NCBI GenBank assembly: GCA_027922465.2
Contig: BQMF02000285.1
Span: 62,001 to 126,000 of the forward strand
Direction of reading: 5' to 3'
Source of the DNA: Turritopsis dohrnii
Lineage: Eukaryota; Cnidaria; Hydrozoa; Anthoathecata; Oceaniidae
Length of the DNA stretch: 64,000 bases
This document shows positions 21,628-31,894 of this stretch, in pieces. The notes beneath the pieces are model-generated. The model searched no databases. It had not been told where the DNA came from and saw nothing but the letters and a program-made list of their open reading frames with translations. Position 1 is the first letter of the stretch. Every line of letters begins with the position of its first letter. A program made the position numbers and the translations under genes.

Positions 21628-24600
21628 ATGGGCATGAGTATGATTTATTGGATCATATTGCTGATAACATTCATTTCCACGTGTACTTCGCAAGATTGTC
21701 CAACAACCTGTCAATGTTCCGTACGTCTGGAAGTTGTATGTCAAAGCAGTAATCAGACGCAGCTTCCAAGTAGATTCCCAAGTGCAACTAGAATTATAGA
21801 AATCTACTATGACCAATTGGCTTACATAAATGGATCGTCTTTTGCCGGGTTAACATTTATCATACATCTACATGTTATTGGTGGGAAAGTGACCTACCTT
21901 AATTCGTCAATGTTTGAAAATTTGCAGATGTTAACTCGCCTCTACTTGGATTTACCTATTAAGGAGATCCATAATGGAACATTCAAAAAATTATATGCTC
22001 TGGAATCAATCTCTGTATCGTCAACATCTTTGAACAGAATATATGATCGCTCATTTTCCAATGAAAATCTTCGATACCTGGAAATTTCTGGAATACAAGA
22101 ACATGATTTTTTTACCGTTTTTGAAGATGTCCCGAAATTGGAAAGCGTTAAAATTACATCAAGTTTGATACGCATTATTCATAACAATCCATTTAAACAC
22201 CAGCAATTCTTGAAAACCTTTGCTATAACAAACAATATAGTTACCCTTGATTTGTCTTTTTTAAAATTTCTCAAAGGGTTGGAATCACTGAATTTGGAGA
22301 GCAGCAAAATTAGAGGAAATTTGTCATTGCAAAACTCGAAAAAACTTTTAAAGTTAGTTTTATCGCACAACGACCTGAGATTTGTAAATAATGTTCAATT
22401 TCCCCCAACTCTTCAATATCTTCATCTTTACCGTGCTAAAGTAACAAAGGCTTTTTTGCAACAGATTGGAGATTCTAACGTTACCTGTATTGATTTAAAA
22501 GGGAATGATTTATCTGATTTCAATGGGAAAAAATTAAACAAGTTCTTGAAGTTAACAAAATTAGTTTTAGCCGATGCAATGTTGAAACGCTTACATCTTT
22601 CTAACTTTACAAAGTTATGTTCCTTGGACTTACATTCTAACGGTAATTTACCAGGAAACATACATTTGGTACATTTATCAAGTCTGAATTATTTATATAT
22701 GAATCACATGGCAATCGAAGATGTACAAAAGTTAATTATAACAGATGAACTGCCATCTCTTAAACATTTGATTCTTCACAAAAACCATATTAAAACACTT
22801 ACAAATTTAGCATTCAAAAAGTTCCCCAATTTGAATCATCTCGAATTAAGTGGTAACAACATACATGTTGTTGAAGATCATGCATTGTTCAATTTGACGC
22901 AGTTAAGTTTAATAAGACTACATAGTAATGCTTTGACTAACAAACTGATACCAGAAAGGTATAATAGACATTCTAGATTTTCGGCCGCTCCGTTTAAGTG
23001 GATCACAGTACCCTTTTCATTGGATCTTGGTCACAATGCATTGGAATATGTTGACGACACCATTATTCCAAGGATGTGCTCAACTTTGCATGTAAATCTC
23101 AACCGCCTCAGATCTATTATTGTGACCAAAAACGACAGTCGTCTAGAAAATCTGTACGCTGATTTCAACAGCGACTTAAGTGAAGTCAAAATTTCCCCAC
23201 AAGCAATCCCACATCTAAAGTACATATCCTTACAAAATAATCCAATACATTGCACCTGCTCCATGAAAGCATTGTCGATGAGAGAAAATCTGAAGTTGGT
23301 TGGATCGTGCAACGGACCACATTGGCTGATTGGTAAAACTTTGGAAGATCTACGAGATAACAACCCTTGCCGCAACAATGGAACATGCGCATATACGGAA
23401 GATGGTAGTTTTTGCAACTGCACTTCAGGATTTTATGGAAAGTATTGCGAGATTAAAAACACCCGATGTTCTCCTGATCCATGCATCAATGGATTTTGTG
23501 AACCGAGGAATGATTCGTTTATCTGTCACTGTAAAGACGACTACGTTGGAGTCTTATGTGAGAATAGAACATTTTGCAAATTTAATCCCTGTTTCAACAA
23601 TGCGACATGCGCAGGAGGGAATGACACGTACACATGTCAATGCAAATCAGGTTTTTCTGGAAATAAATGCGAAACGCAAATTATCGTTGTTGTTGAAGAA
23701 AAAACATCAGTAGACAAAGAGATCATATATATTGGCTCCGCTGGATTGGGCTGCTTTATTTTTATACAGATCATTTTGGGCTTAATTTGCTGCAAGGTTA
23801 GGATTTATAATTTGCGTGTGTTAAAAGTGTTCGAAATTCTAAAGCTAATTGAGTATTCAGTCTATTCTCAACAAAATAAGGGACTGAAAATATGGTTCCA
23901 CAAATGTTCCATTTATCCGAATTGCTCGATTAGTGGAACCCGTATGGAACCGAAAAAAAGTTCCACTTATCGAACTTATCTCTGATCTGAAATCTCAGGA
24001 GACCATCAGAAGCATGAAATTCATTGTGATCTAATGATTTTGCATATTTCATTTTTCTTTTTCACCCAGTGTGAAACTGTGATTTTAGCGACACCGTGTT
24101 TCTTTGCTGTAGATATACAGGTTTGACCTGCATCAACTTCTTTTAATGCCTTGTACTTGTCGACTAAAATTACATAGGTAAGCCTTTACATCGAAAGATG
24201 CACAGCTGCCATTTTTGAAATGTGACTGCTGATTAGTTTTTATGTTTTCATTACTTGATAGCAATCGAATGTTCGCATTTGAAAAAGAATGTTTTGATTA
24301 AAATGTTTCGAACGTGCTTAGATGACTTTTCTTTCTGAAAAATTTCACTTATATGAAATAATATTGCTCGGGGGACAAAAGGAACGAAACTTATCCACTT
24401 CCACTTATCGAAAGTTCCACTTATCGAGGGTTCCACTTATCGAGAGTAGGCTGTATAGTGAGTATATAGTCTGTTTAGTCATCGACCATTGTTTTTTTCT
24501 TTTGTATTTCTTTAAAATGATTCAAATTGTTTGTAGCATGACGTTTTCACATTCTTTAGGGATCACCTCGGCATCCTGACCACGATCACGAATAGCAACC

Positions 24601-25213
24601 ATTCCTTACAGGTAATGTTTTATTCAATGAATTCTCATTTCAAAAATATATCATTTGTCTGTTTCTTAAAAACGTCCGCTGAAAATTTCGTAGTGAATAT
24701 CTTTATTGGTTATTTTAGGAACAGCAATATATGGATCTTGCCTATGTCAGCAATTCGAAGATTTATGAGAACATCCAACCAGTATGTTATAATGTCGTGA
24801 GCTAAGAGTTAGAAAAATAACTTGATTGGGCAGGAACTTTGCATCTGATCAGTCGATGAATAGAATTTAGACTAGAAGACTTTATCAAATCTAGGTTTTC
24901 CTAAGGAAGTTGCAGAAAAAAGTCATTTGTTTCTCAATTGTCCAATAATGTTTTTCATGGAAAGAAATATTCTATAGTTCCCTCTTAAGTAATTGCTTAC
25001 AACTGTTCTTTGAGGAAATGTTTTTTAAATCATTCTTTCTCATCATGGGCGTTCATTAAAAGCTAAAAGTGTTTCTCCTCAAAGTTTTTCACATTCATTT
25101 GTGATGAAAGATTTGGACAAACATTTTTTTTATTTAACCCTTAAAAAATTTTGATCTTCTAGATAAGACAAGATGATGAATATGATGACGTTCAAGATAC
25201 TACAACGCAATGA
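21628..25213 (+). CDS. LRR-EGF single-pass receptor with ITAM-like tail (gene 1)
   Basis: Exon 1 (21628-23796, 723 codons) begins with a signal peptide ending near TCTS|QDCP. It continues with an LRR N-terminal cap (CPTTCQC), LRRs to about residue 530, a C-terminal cap (IHCTCSMKALSM, about 536-575), three EGF repeats (about 578-684) and a transmembrane helix (about 698-722, ending ICCK). Donor AAG|GTTAGG is in phase 0. Exon 2 (24719-24781, 21 codons, acceptor TTTTAG, donor CCA|GTATGT) and exon 3 (25163-25213, ending DEYDDVQDTTTQ) complete a protein of about 760 residues. The exon 2 and 3 placement is supported by the same layout in the paralogue at 49166-52039. The tail contains YMDL-x8-YENI, matching the ITAM spacing, plus YDDV. 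The start ATG follows a splice acceptor directly. A cell-surface recognition receptor is the likely role, and the ligand is unknown. Confidence 0.85.
23858..24453 (-). mobile_element. pogo/Tigger-like remnant in intron 1 of gene 1
   Basis: The right end reads CACTTATCGAGAGTAGGCTG and is followed by TA. The left end, CAGTCTATTCTC, is a diverged inverted match. TTCCACTTATCGA is repeated at both ends. On the minus strand about 24020-24165 encodes KYKALKEVDAG followed by KKHGVAKITVSHW, the CENP-B/pogo-type N-terminal helix-turn-helix. No DDE catalytic domain remains, so this is a deletion derivative. Its insertion is why the exon 1 frame appears to read on past the true donor at 23797. Confidence 0.7.
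24719..24781 (+). other. Tail exon 2 of gene 1 with ITAM-like tyrosines
   Basis: 63 nt, phase 0 at both borders. It encodes 21 residues that align one to one with the 21-residue exon 51533-51595 of gene 2 (shared QQ, L, YV, S-K and Q positions). Y4-M-D-L and Y16-E-N-I are separated by eight residues. YENI also has Asn at +2, a Grb2-SH2-like feature. Confidence 0.8.
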
Positions 25214-25437
25214 TGAAAAACACGAGAAAGAAGAAGTTATGCAAGATTTTTATCTAGAAAGCAAAAGGAACATTGAAAGTTGGTTTAGAAGTTGTGGAAA
25301 TGTCTGCGTTATAGACCAAATCGTCTGACCTCGAACCATTTACCTAGATCTAAAGAATTGTGTTGACAGGCAACAGAAGTGATGCTAGTTAATAAAATAA
25401 TGGTTATTAATCAAAATATGCCAGTTTAAATTAATGA

Positions 25438-25550
25438 AAAATTTATTAAAGACATAACAGATCAATACGTTAAAATCAAGCAAAAGCTTTAAGATATTAT
25501 ATCATCATCAGTGCTATACAGTAAAAATTGTTATGTCTTTAATAAATTTT
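25438..25550. repeat. Short fold-back repeat downstream of gene 1
   Basis: AAATTTATTAAAGACATAAC (25438-25458) and GTTATGTCTTTAATAAATTT (25530-25550) are inverted copies around about 70 bp. It lies 225 bp after the gene 1 stop and could be a small MITE or an RNA hairpin. Confidence 0.6.
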
Positions 25551-25722
25551 ACAAAGTAATGGTTGCATCAAGGAACATGGATTTGTACTTATTTAAAAGA
25601 ATGGTCCGTAATCGTCAAATTTAACTGCGGCAAATTCCATTAACTTTTTATGATATTTTTATGCCTATCTAGAGAAGTGTACTCCTCCACAGCTCTTCTT
25701 CAACAGGTTTTCTTTCTGCTTA

Positions 25723-26337
25723 AGCCGATGATACACGAGTCGATTAGTTGCTTTCGACTGAGTCGTACTTATGTTGCGCATAAGTTGCCGATACAAAGGT
25801 GATACACGCAAGCGATTTTTCCTTTCTACATCATGTATTCAGACAGTGAGGAAGAGGTTGCAGCTGCTGCTATTATCATCGTGGCTTGTCAAGAGAGAAA
25901 GAAACGGAAAAAAAGAGTATGGACAAAATCTTGGCTGAAGAAAAGAAAGCAGTTTGGGGTTTACGACACACTTCTGCGTGAATTTCGACTGGAAGAGGAA
26001 GTTGACTATTTTAACTTTTTGAGGATGGTCCCTTCTGATTTTGATGCTTTGTTGCGTCTCGTTGAAGTGGCACTCACAAAGCAAAATACGGTATATTTTT
26101 ATATTTTATATTTTAATCTAGAAGTTTTCATGTGCGCATTTTCTGTATAAAAAAGGAAGCTTTTTGATTGGTTTAATAAGCTGCGATTAATCGCAGAATT
26201 CCATCAGGTTCGATTTTTTTTTGTCGAAAGCAACTTGTAGAATCATGCTCACAACATACGATTTGTGCATGATACACGCAGCGATTTGTAAAATTCTACA
26301 AATCGAAAGCAACTAATTGACTCGTGTATCATCGGCT
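25723..26337. mobile_element. Harbinger-like non-autonomous element, TTA target duplication
   Basis: Perfect terminal inverted repeats AGCCGATGATACACGAGTC (one mismatch just beyond, then ATTAGTTGCTTTCGA) are flanked by TTA on both sides (25720-25722 and 26338-26340). A 3-bp TWA-type duplication is the mark of PIF/Harbinger elements. The element keeps only the start of a transposase gene. Confidence 0.85.
25833..26150 (+). pseudogene. N-terminal fragment of a HARBI1-like transposase
   Basis: The frame opens with MYSDSEEEVAAAA, then a basic run KKRKKRVWTKSW, then YDTLLREFRLEEEVDYFNFL and MVPSDFDALLRLVEVAL. This is the conserved N-terminal region of Harbinger nucleases. It ends at KQNT|GTATAT, a likely exon 1 donor, and the catalytic DDE exon is absent from the element. 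It therefore cannot encode an active nuclease. The trailing residues after KQNT are probably intron. Confidence 0.75.
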
Positions 26338-26626
26338 TTAGCTAAACTAATTTAAGTGACGACTTAAAGACATATTTTCTGATCATCTACTAGATATATT
26401 CTAGTCATGTATATTCTTCTCACCGTCAGTTTTTTCACCTACAACAGTTGGTCAATAATTGAAAACGTGCAAGTAGGATATATGACTTGATAATTTAAGG
26501 TTGGCCTTACGAAAAGCTTCGTATTTTAAATAACATTCTAGCATGTGTTTTTAATGAAATAACGAAAGTAGGATGTTTTTCATTATCAAAGAATTGGAAG
26601 TCAGTCAACTCTGCAAATGTGTCATA

Positions 26627-28462
26627 CAATGTGTCCTGAAAAAAACGGAATCCTAGATTTAAAAAGCTGTAACTTTTGAAGTTTTTACTCGTTACATGCG
26701 ATTTTTATATCATTTAAAAGATCTTTTTCTTAACTTTTCAGAAAAGATACATGTATTTTGTGAAGTTTAATATTTAGAAAGTTATTCGGGTTTAAATGTT
26801 TCGATACGGTCATTAACTTCTTAAAGATCAATAAACTCAACACTTAACGATCAATTATCCTTTTGTTTTCAGTAAAATGTTGTCTTGAGTATTGCTGTGT
26901 TAAAGTCTGCACGAAAATTTTTGAAAACTCACAAATATTTTAATGATTGTGTGAAATGTGCTTAATCGTAAAATTAATTCTTCAATGAAAACTTATTCCC
27001 CGTGCTCTCTGAAAACCTTTATAACCAGAATAAAATATCGATAACTCACTCATCATGCAGCTTACAGTGGAACAGGGAGTGTTTGTTGTGAAAAAATATC
27101 ATGAAAGTAGAAGTTTTGTTACTGTACGAGCAGCTTTTCAACAGCAATTTCCTGGCGTTAATCCACCTTCGAATAGCACGAGTTTTAGAAATGTAGAAAA
27201 ATATAACACTGAAGGCACTAGCAAAAATTTGAATAAAGAAAGGAGTGGTAGGAGGAGAACAGCGAGAAGCCAACAAAACATCCAAATAGTGAGACAGTTA
27301 TTAGCTCAGCAGCCCAATGGCTTTTCCTGCCGACGCAACCCAACTGGCCTATCCAAAACAGCATTTAACGAAATTACCAGAAAAGATTTACGTTGGCATC
27401 CTTACAAGATACATGTTGTGCAAGAGCTGCAAAATGGTGACATGGCTAGAAGGTTGCGTTTCTGTAGATGGTTTTCTCACAATGCCCACAACGCAGAACG
27501 TTCTTTGTTATGCTCCCAAAGGCCAGCCTCCTCGTGATTTTAAGTTCGAGAAAAGTTCTTCCCGCCAAAAACTGAATGTTTGGATTGGCCTATGTGGTAA
27601 TGGAGAGATTATGGGACCCTTCTTTTTCAATAGAAATGTTAACGCACGAGCTTATAAAGAAATGTTGGAACAGTTTGCGTTTCCTGGAATAGCAAGAGCG
27701 TTTGGATTGTACGCCGGTCCTATTTTTCAAAACATCTGGTGGTTTCAGGACGGAGCCCCAGCCCATAGCTCACTCGAAATCCGTCGACTTCTAAGAACAA
27801 ATTTTCAAAACCGTGTGGTTGCTCTCCATCAACCCGTTGAATGGCCGCCCAGATCTCCCGATCTGACTCCTTTGGACTTTTTTGTTTGGGGTTATCTCAA
27901 GCAGAAAGTTTTTCGTACCCCTCCTGCTAATTTGGTGGAATTACGAAGGAGGATAGTTGATGAAGTAAACGTACTAAGACAAAATCCTGCAATTATCAGG
28001 AGTTCTCTTAATGCCATGATGGGGCGAACTAACCATTGTATGCAAAGAAATGGCTCACATGTCTAATGTACCTAGCTTGAATTTTTTTTTTGTTATTTTG
28101 TGTGAAAAAGTTGTTTTTAGCAAGGATTTCACGAAAATATATTTTTGTCATGTAAATGTAGCGTTACATTTTAGCATAGTCACAAGAGAGAAACGTATTG
28201 ACGATTCGATCGTGTTTTGTATTGAACGGGTCATTAATCTGCATTCACGTATTTTCTAATTAGTCTTTAACGTTTTAATTACATGATCTCATGCTAACAG
28301 TCCTTATTATAGCCCAAATATTTTTAATTTGAAAATAAAAATTACATATGGAAAGACGAGAAAATATTCTTTCTTTTGGTGTAAAAATCGCATAATTTAA
28401 CCCAAAATATCAAAAGATATGACTGATAAAAGTTAGGATTCCGTTTCTTTCAGGACACACTG
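26627..28462 (+). mobile_element. Tc1/mariner-superfamily element 1
   Basis: The TIRs are CAATGTGTCCTGAAAAAAAC (left) and CAGTGTGTCCTGAAAGAAAC (right, reverse complement), continuing GGAATCCTA. TA lies on each side (26625-26626 and 28463-28464). The length is 1836 bp. It carries a broken transposase gene. Confidence 0.88.
27055..28066 (+). pseudogene. DD41D-type mariner-like transposase, internally deleted and frameshifted
   Basis: The N-terminal half (27055-about 27485) starts MQLTVEQGVFVVKKYHESRS, an HTH region of DUF4817 type, followed by GRRRTARS and the second HTH. The catalytic half continues in another frame to 28066 (VLCYAPKGQPP ... WWFQDGAPAH ... RSPDLTPLDFFVWG). Compared with the sister copy at 36479-37558, the stretch holding the first catalytic Asp (GDECSF there) is missing at the junction near 27485. 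The spacing from the second Asp (QDG) to the last (PLD) is 41 residues by count, as in DD41D families. The protein cannot be active. Confidence 0.85.
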
Positions 28463-28613
28463 TATAACTATAGGAATGTAATCACTATATGATCTCAAGG
28501 AAAAAATATAAGCGTTTGACAAGCGAAATTCATGTTTTTAATGTCACGATGTCTTATTGAGACGCCACAGTAAGTAATTGCATCATGTAGTTGTATAAAA
28601 TATTATGGAGACA

Positions 28614-28772
28614 CAGTCGACTCTCGATATCTCGAATACTCGTTATATCGAACCTGTTGGTATCTCGAACTTTTTCCCCGGTCCCTTGGACACTAAGCAC
28701 TACCAAAATGCTCTCGATATCTCGATTTTTTATCCCGGTCCCCTGAGAGTTCGAAATATGGAGAGTCGACTG
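28614..28772. mobile_element. 159-bp pogo-like MITE
   Basis: The left end CAGTCGACTCTCGATATCTC and the reverse complement of the right end CAGTCGACTCTCCATATTTC are terminal inverted repeats. CTCGATATCTCGA occurs twice inside. This CAGTCGACTCTC terminus is typical of pogo/Tigger MITEs. The flanking dinucleotide is CA on both sides, not the expected TA. Confidence 0.75.
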
Positions 28773-28774
28773 CA

Positions 28775-30216
28775 ATTGAATAAGAAGTTAAATGGATAAC
28801 AACGATATAAATTGAAATAACTCCCACAATGACCTTCATCGTAAGCAAATGGCTTGAAACAATAGTGCAAGTACAATATTATTTCGGGGAACTTTCTCTT
28901 TTCATCAACAACAAAATTTATTGGTTTTGATATCCTGCATGTGCAACAAAATCATGACATTCAAGTATTGAAAAGACTAAATTTGCCCAAAATTGATTAT
29001 ACTGAATAATCTTTTCAATTTTTTATTATTAATCATTTTTCAATTCTTTGCGTGTACTTACTTACATAGATAATGACGAGTATATTTTTTTATGTTTTAT
29101 GAGACATCACTCGTCTGATTTTTTGTATATCTTACAAAGATGTTTCAATTCATTCATAACATTTATAATAATTATATTGTACATAATTTATTTAACAGAC
29201 ACAATTTCGTTTCCATGTTTAGCACGAGATTATCTTATTGTCAACTGTCCTAATCTCTGTAAATGTAACTTGTAGTTGTAAAGATATCTGTTATCTATGA
29301 ATCCGGCTAATTTTCCACCACTTACGTATTAGTTTGGTCAAAAATATCCACGAAATAGAACTTATTTTTTTTCAGTTTTTGACACACACACTATACACAC
29401 TACAACAACCAGTAACCATGCTAACAGACAGCATGCAAGTTCCGACGTGGTAATTTTAAAGACGCAGTACTTAATCCCTTTGACACACTTTGCATGTGTT
29501 CGTGAATCGCTTGTTGGGATTGATAACGAGGTTACAGTTCATTACTTGTATCCATAATGGTTTCGTCAACGTCTATAATTTTTTACGTATGTTCTACTCA
29601 AACCAAAGGAAAACCGTGAAAGTCATAACATTAACAAAAATGTCACTAAAATCAGTGAAGTAATGAATTGCTTAAAAACGAGGTTAGACAAATAAATGTC
29701 AGTGAGAAAGAAGAAATTGCAAAATTGAGAGGGATTTGGAAACTTTTGTAAATTAGTTGTAAGGAAAAGATGTCAGAAAAAGTTTTTCCTATGTAAATTA
29801 ACCCATTGGGTGGTCTCTGCAGAAAGTAATATTTTTAAGATAGTCAAAGAAACGTCATAACTCCAACCATTTCTGATATGTAGTAATCATCAAATAGTGA
29901 TGGAAACGTTTTGGTACCTATAATCAGCCAATTAGTATATGTTTGGCTCTATGGGAAGAGTTTAGAGCCGTACGGTTGCATGAAATTTCTTCGTTTTCAT
30001 TCAATAATTGACCTCTTCAAGAATTTTCTTGTTTCCTTAAAATGACTTGCAGTCAGATATGGTCAATTTTTTGTCCGGTATAACGACGGGGTTATGGTAT
30101 TTCATTTTTTGCCGGTGATTGTAAAGCAGTCGTGTTTGTGCCGGTATTTAGGTTTTTACGTACAAAAGGTCAAGTATTTCGGTATGGGGTAGTTTCTCAT
30201 ACACGTATTCATGATA
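28775..30216. other. Gene-free stretch
   Basis: AT-rich sequence with no supported gene or recognisable element. The open frame at 29048-29275 is hydrophobic low-complexity translation. Confidence 0.45.
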
Positions 30217-30695
30217 CTAGCCGCCAAGGCGGCGTCGTTCGCCGCCCATCAGCATGCGTTGACTTCACGAAAAATAAAATTAAGGAATTGGCAACCGAAA
30301 GTGTTCCCATGTTGTAGAGCTCGAAAAACTGACCAAAAAAATGTATGGGATCGTTCCGCTACGATCAACCGTTACAGAGATATCATCGTTCAAAGATTTT
30401 GATGACGTCACAGACCCCTCCCCAAAAAAAGTTAGACCCAAATTTTTCGTCACCCCATCGCCTGTATCGCGGACCCCAAAAAACGTCAGTAATCCCTATT
30501 GGTTATCGAGATAATTTTCCCTAAACGTCGCATTCGATTAGGGTCTCAATACAATGGTTTCACACTGACGTCGAGCACAAGAAAAGAAATAATTTATGTG
30601 TGATCTTACATTGCTGACTCTCTTTAGCAGTTCACATCTACCATTTTGCGTAACAGACAAACGGACAAACGGAGAATCGGCTATTAATATATAGA
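30217..30695 (-). mobile_element. Helitron-like element H1 (family 1)
   Basis: Read on the minus strand, it starts TCTATATATTAATAGCCGAT (after a flanking A) and ends GCCGCCTTGGCGGCTAG: a 6-bp-stem hairpin running into CTAG, with insertion between A and T. These are Helitron hallmarks (5' TC, 3' hairpin plus CTRR). There is no coding capacity. The body shares blocks such as GTAGAGCTCGAAAAACTGA and GATGACGTCACAGACCC with H4. Confidence 0.72.
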
Positions 30696-31053
30696 CTAGC
30701 CGCCAAGGCGGCGTCGCTCGCCGCCCATGTTCAGCCTGTGTTGTATCACCACCTGCTCCAAATTATTGCACTTAAAACCAACGATAGCACTTTTAGTTGA
30801 TGTATTGTTTTCAAAGCCAAGTCAACGTGGAATATAAAACTAACAAAAATGATAAAAACAAAACGTTATTCCTATTAGTTCATCAGCCAAAAAAAGTCAC
30901 ATTCGATTGGGTTTGCAATGTATTTGCTTCGAACTCACGTCGAACACAAAAAAAGAAATAATTTCGCTCACAACTCAATCTACCATTTTGCGTGACTTAC
31001 AAACAAACAAACAGACAGACAGACAGACAGAGAATCGGCTATTAATATATAGA
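30696..31053 (-). mobile_element. Helitron-like element H2, deletion derivative of H5
   Basis: It has the same termini as H1 and abuts it with no spacer (TATAGA|CTAGCC at 30695/30696). Its two halves match the two ends of H5: GTATCACCACCTGCTCC on the left, and GTATTGTTTTCAAAGCCAAG through GACAGACAGAGAATCGGC on the right. The interior has been lost. Confidence 0.72.
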
Positions 31054-31894
31054 TAATGTCGATATTTTGAATGGTGCGTTAGTTATCAACATTTTTGTGG
31101 CACAATATTTTTTATTCTTTTTCTGCTAAAATAGCTGAGAAGTGATGAACAAAGACACACAAAATACGCAAGGCGTTAATTTCTGCTATTTGATTGGTCT
31201 TTTTCGAAATCTTTTTCCTGGAAATTTCTTTTCTCTTTATAAGCAGCGCTGACGACATTCATGACGTCATTTATGAGAGGTTAAAAAATTTTTTCAGTGG
31301 GCACGAAAATTGATTATTGAAGTTAATGCAACCAGGTGTGTTTGTACCTCGAACCATATGTTTGTGACTGTTCGGTTTTCACAGTAACTGAATGATCTTA
31401 ACCGATTGCATGAATTCAATATAACTGCAACTGTCCACAATGCCCACGTCTGCTGTTGTCATTCTTTTATCTACAATTTAAATGAAAGGTTAAATCAACA
31501 TTAAATATTCATGGATTAATTATGAGTTTATAGATGACAGTATCGTCATTGAATATCTAACATCTAATGTAATCTGTTCATTCTCATTGGCTGCTGCTAT
31601 TTGCTTAGCAACGAATAAATATTAATTCTTTTTTGTCGCGTAACATCATTAGAAATTGAAAAGTGCTGCTTGGAAAACGTCTGTAATGCTGTACAAAAAT
31701 GAATTTCAACTAGTATGAATTGGGCTTTCCATATATACATACATACCGGTAGATGACGACTGTTGTTTAATATGCCCGAAACACTTAACGTCTCAGTAAT
31801 CCAGTTATTGTAAACAACCGTTATATAAACCTCATAAAGATGGTTTTTTATTGATGTTTACGTGGTATTGACATTCTGGTATTTAGTTTCATTA
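31054..31894. other. Gene-free spacer
   Basis: No gene or clear repeat identified between Helitron-like elements H2 and H3. Confidence 0.45.

Noticed and set aside
23330..23713. 127-codon frame overlapping gene 1, and the similar 50632-51042 frame in gene 2
   Set aside because: Alternate-frame shadows of the EGF-coding DNA. Their similarity reflects the homology of the real frames.
23797..23985. C-terminal extension of gene 1 after ICCK
   Set aside because: It reads through a donor that is conserved in gene 2 and into a pogo element end. The tail exons at 24719 and 25163 fit far better.
28614..28799. 64-73-codon frames on both strands as genes
   Set aside because: They are translations of a palindromic pogo-like MITE.
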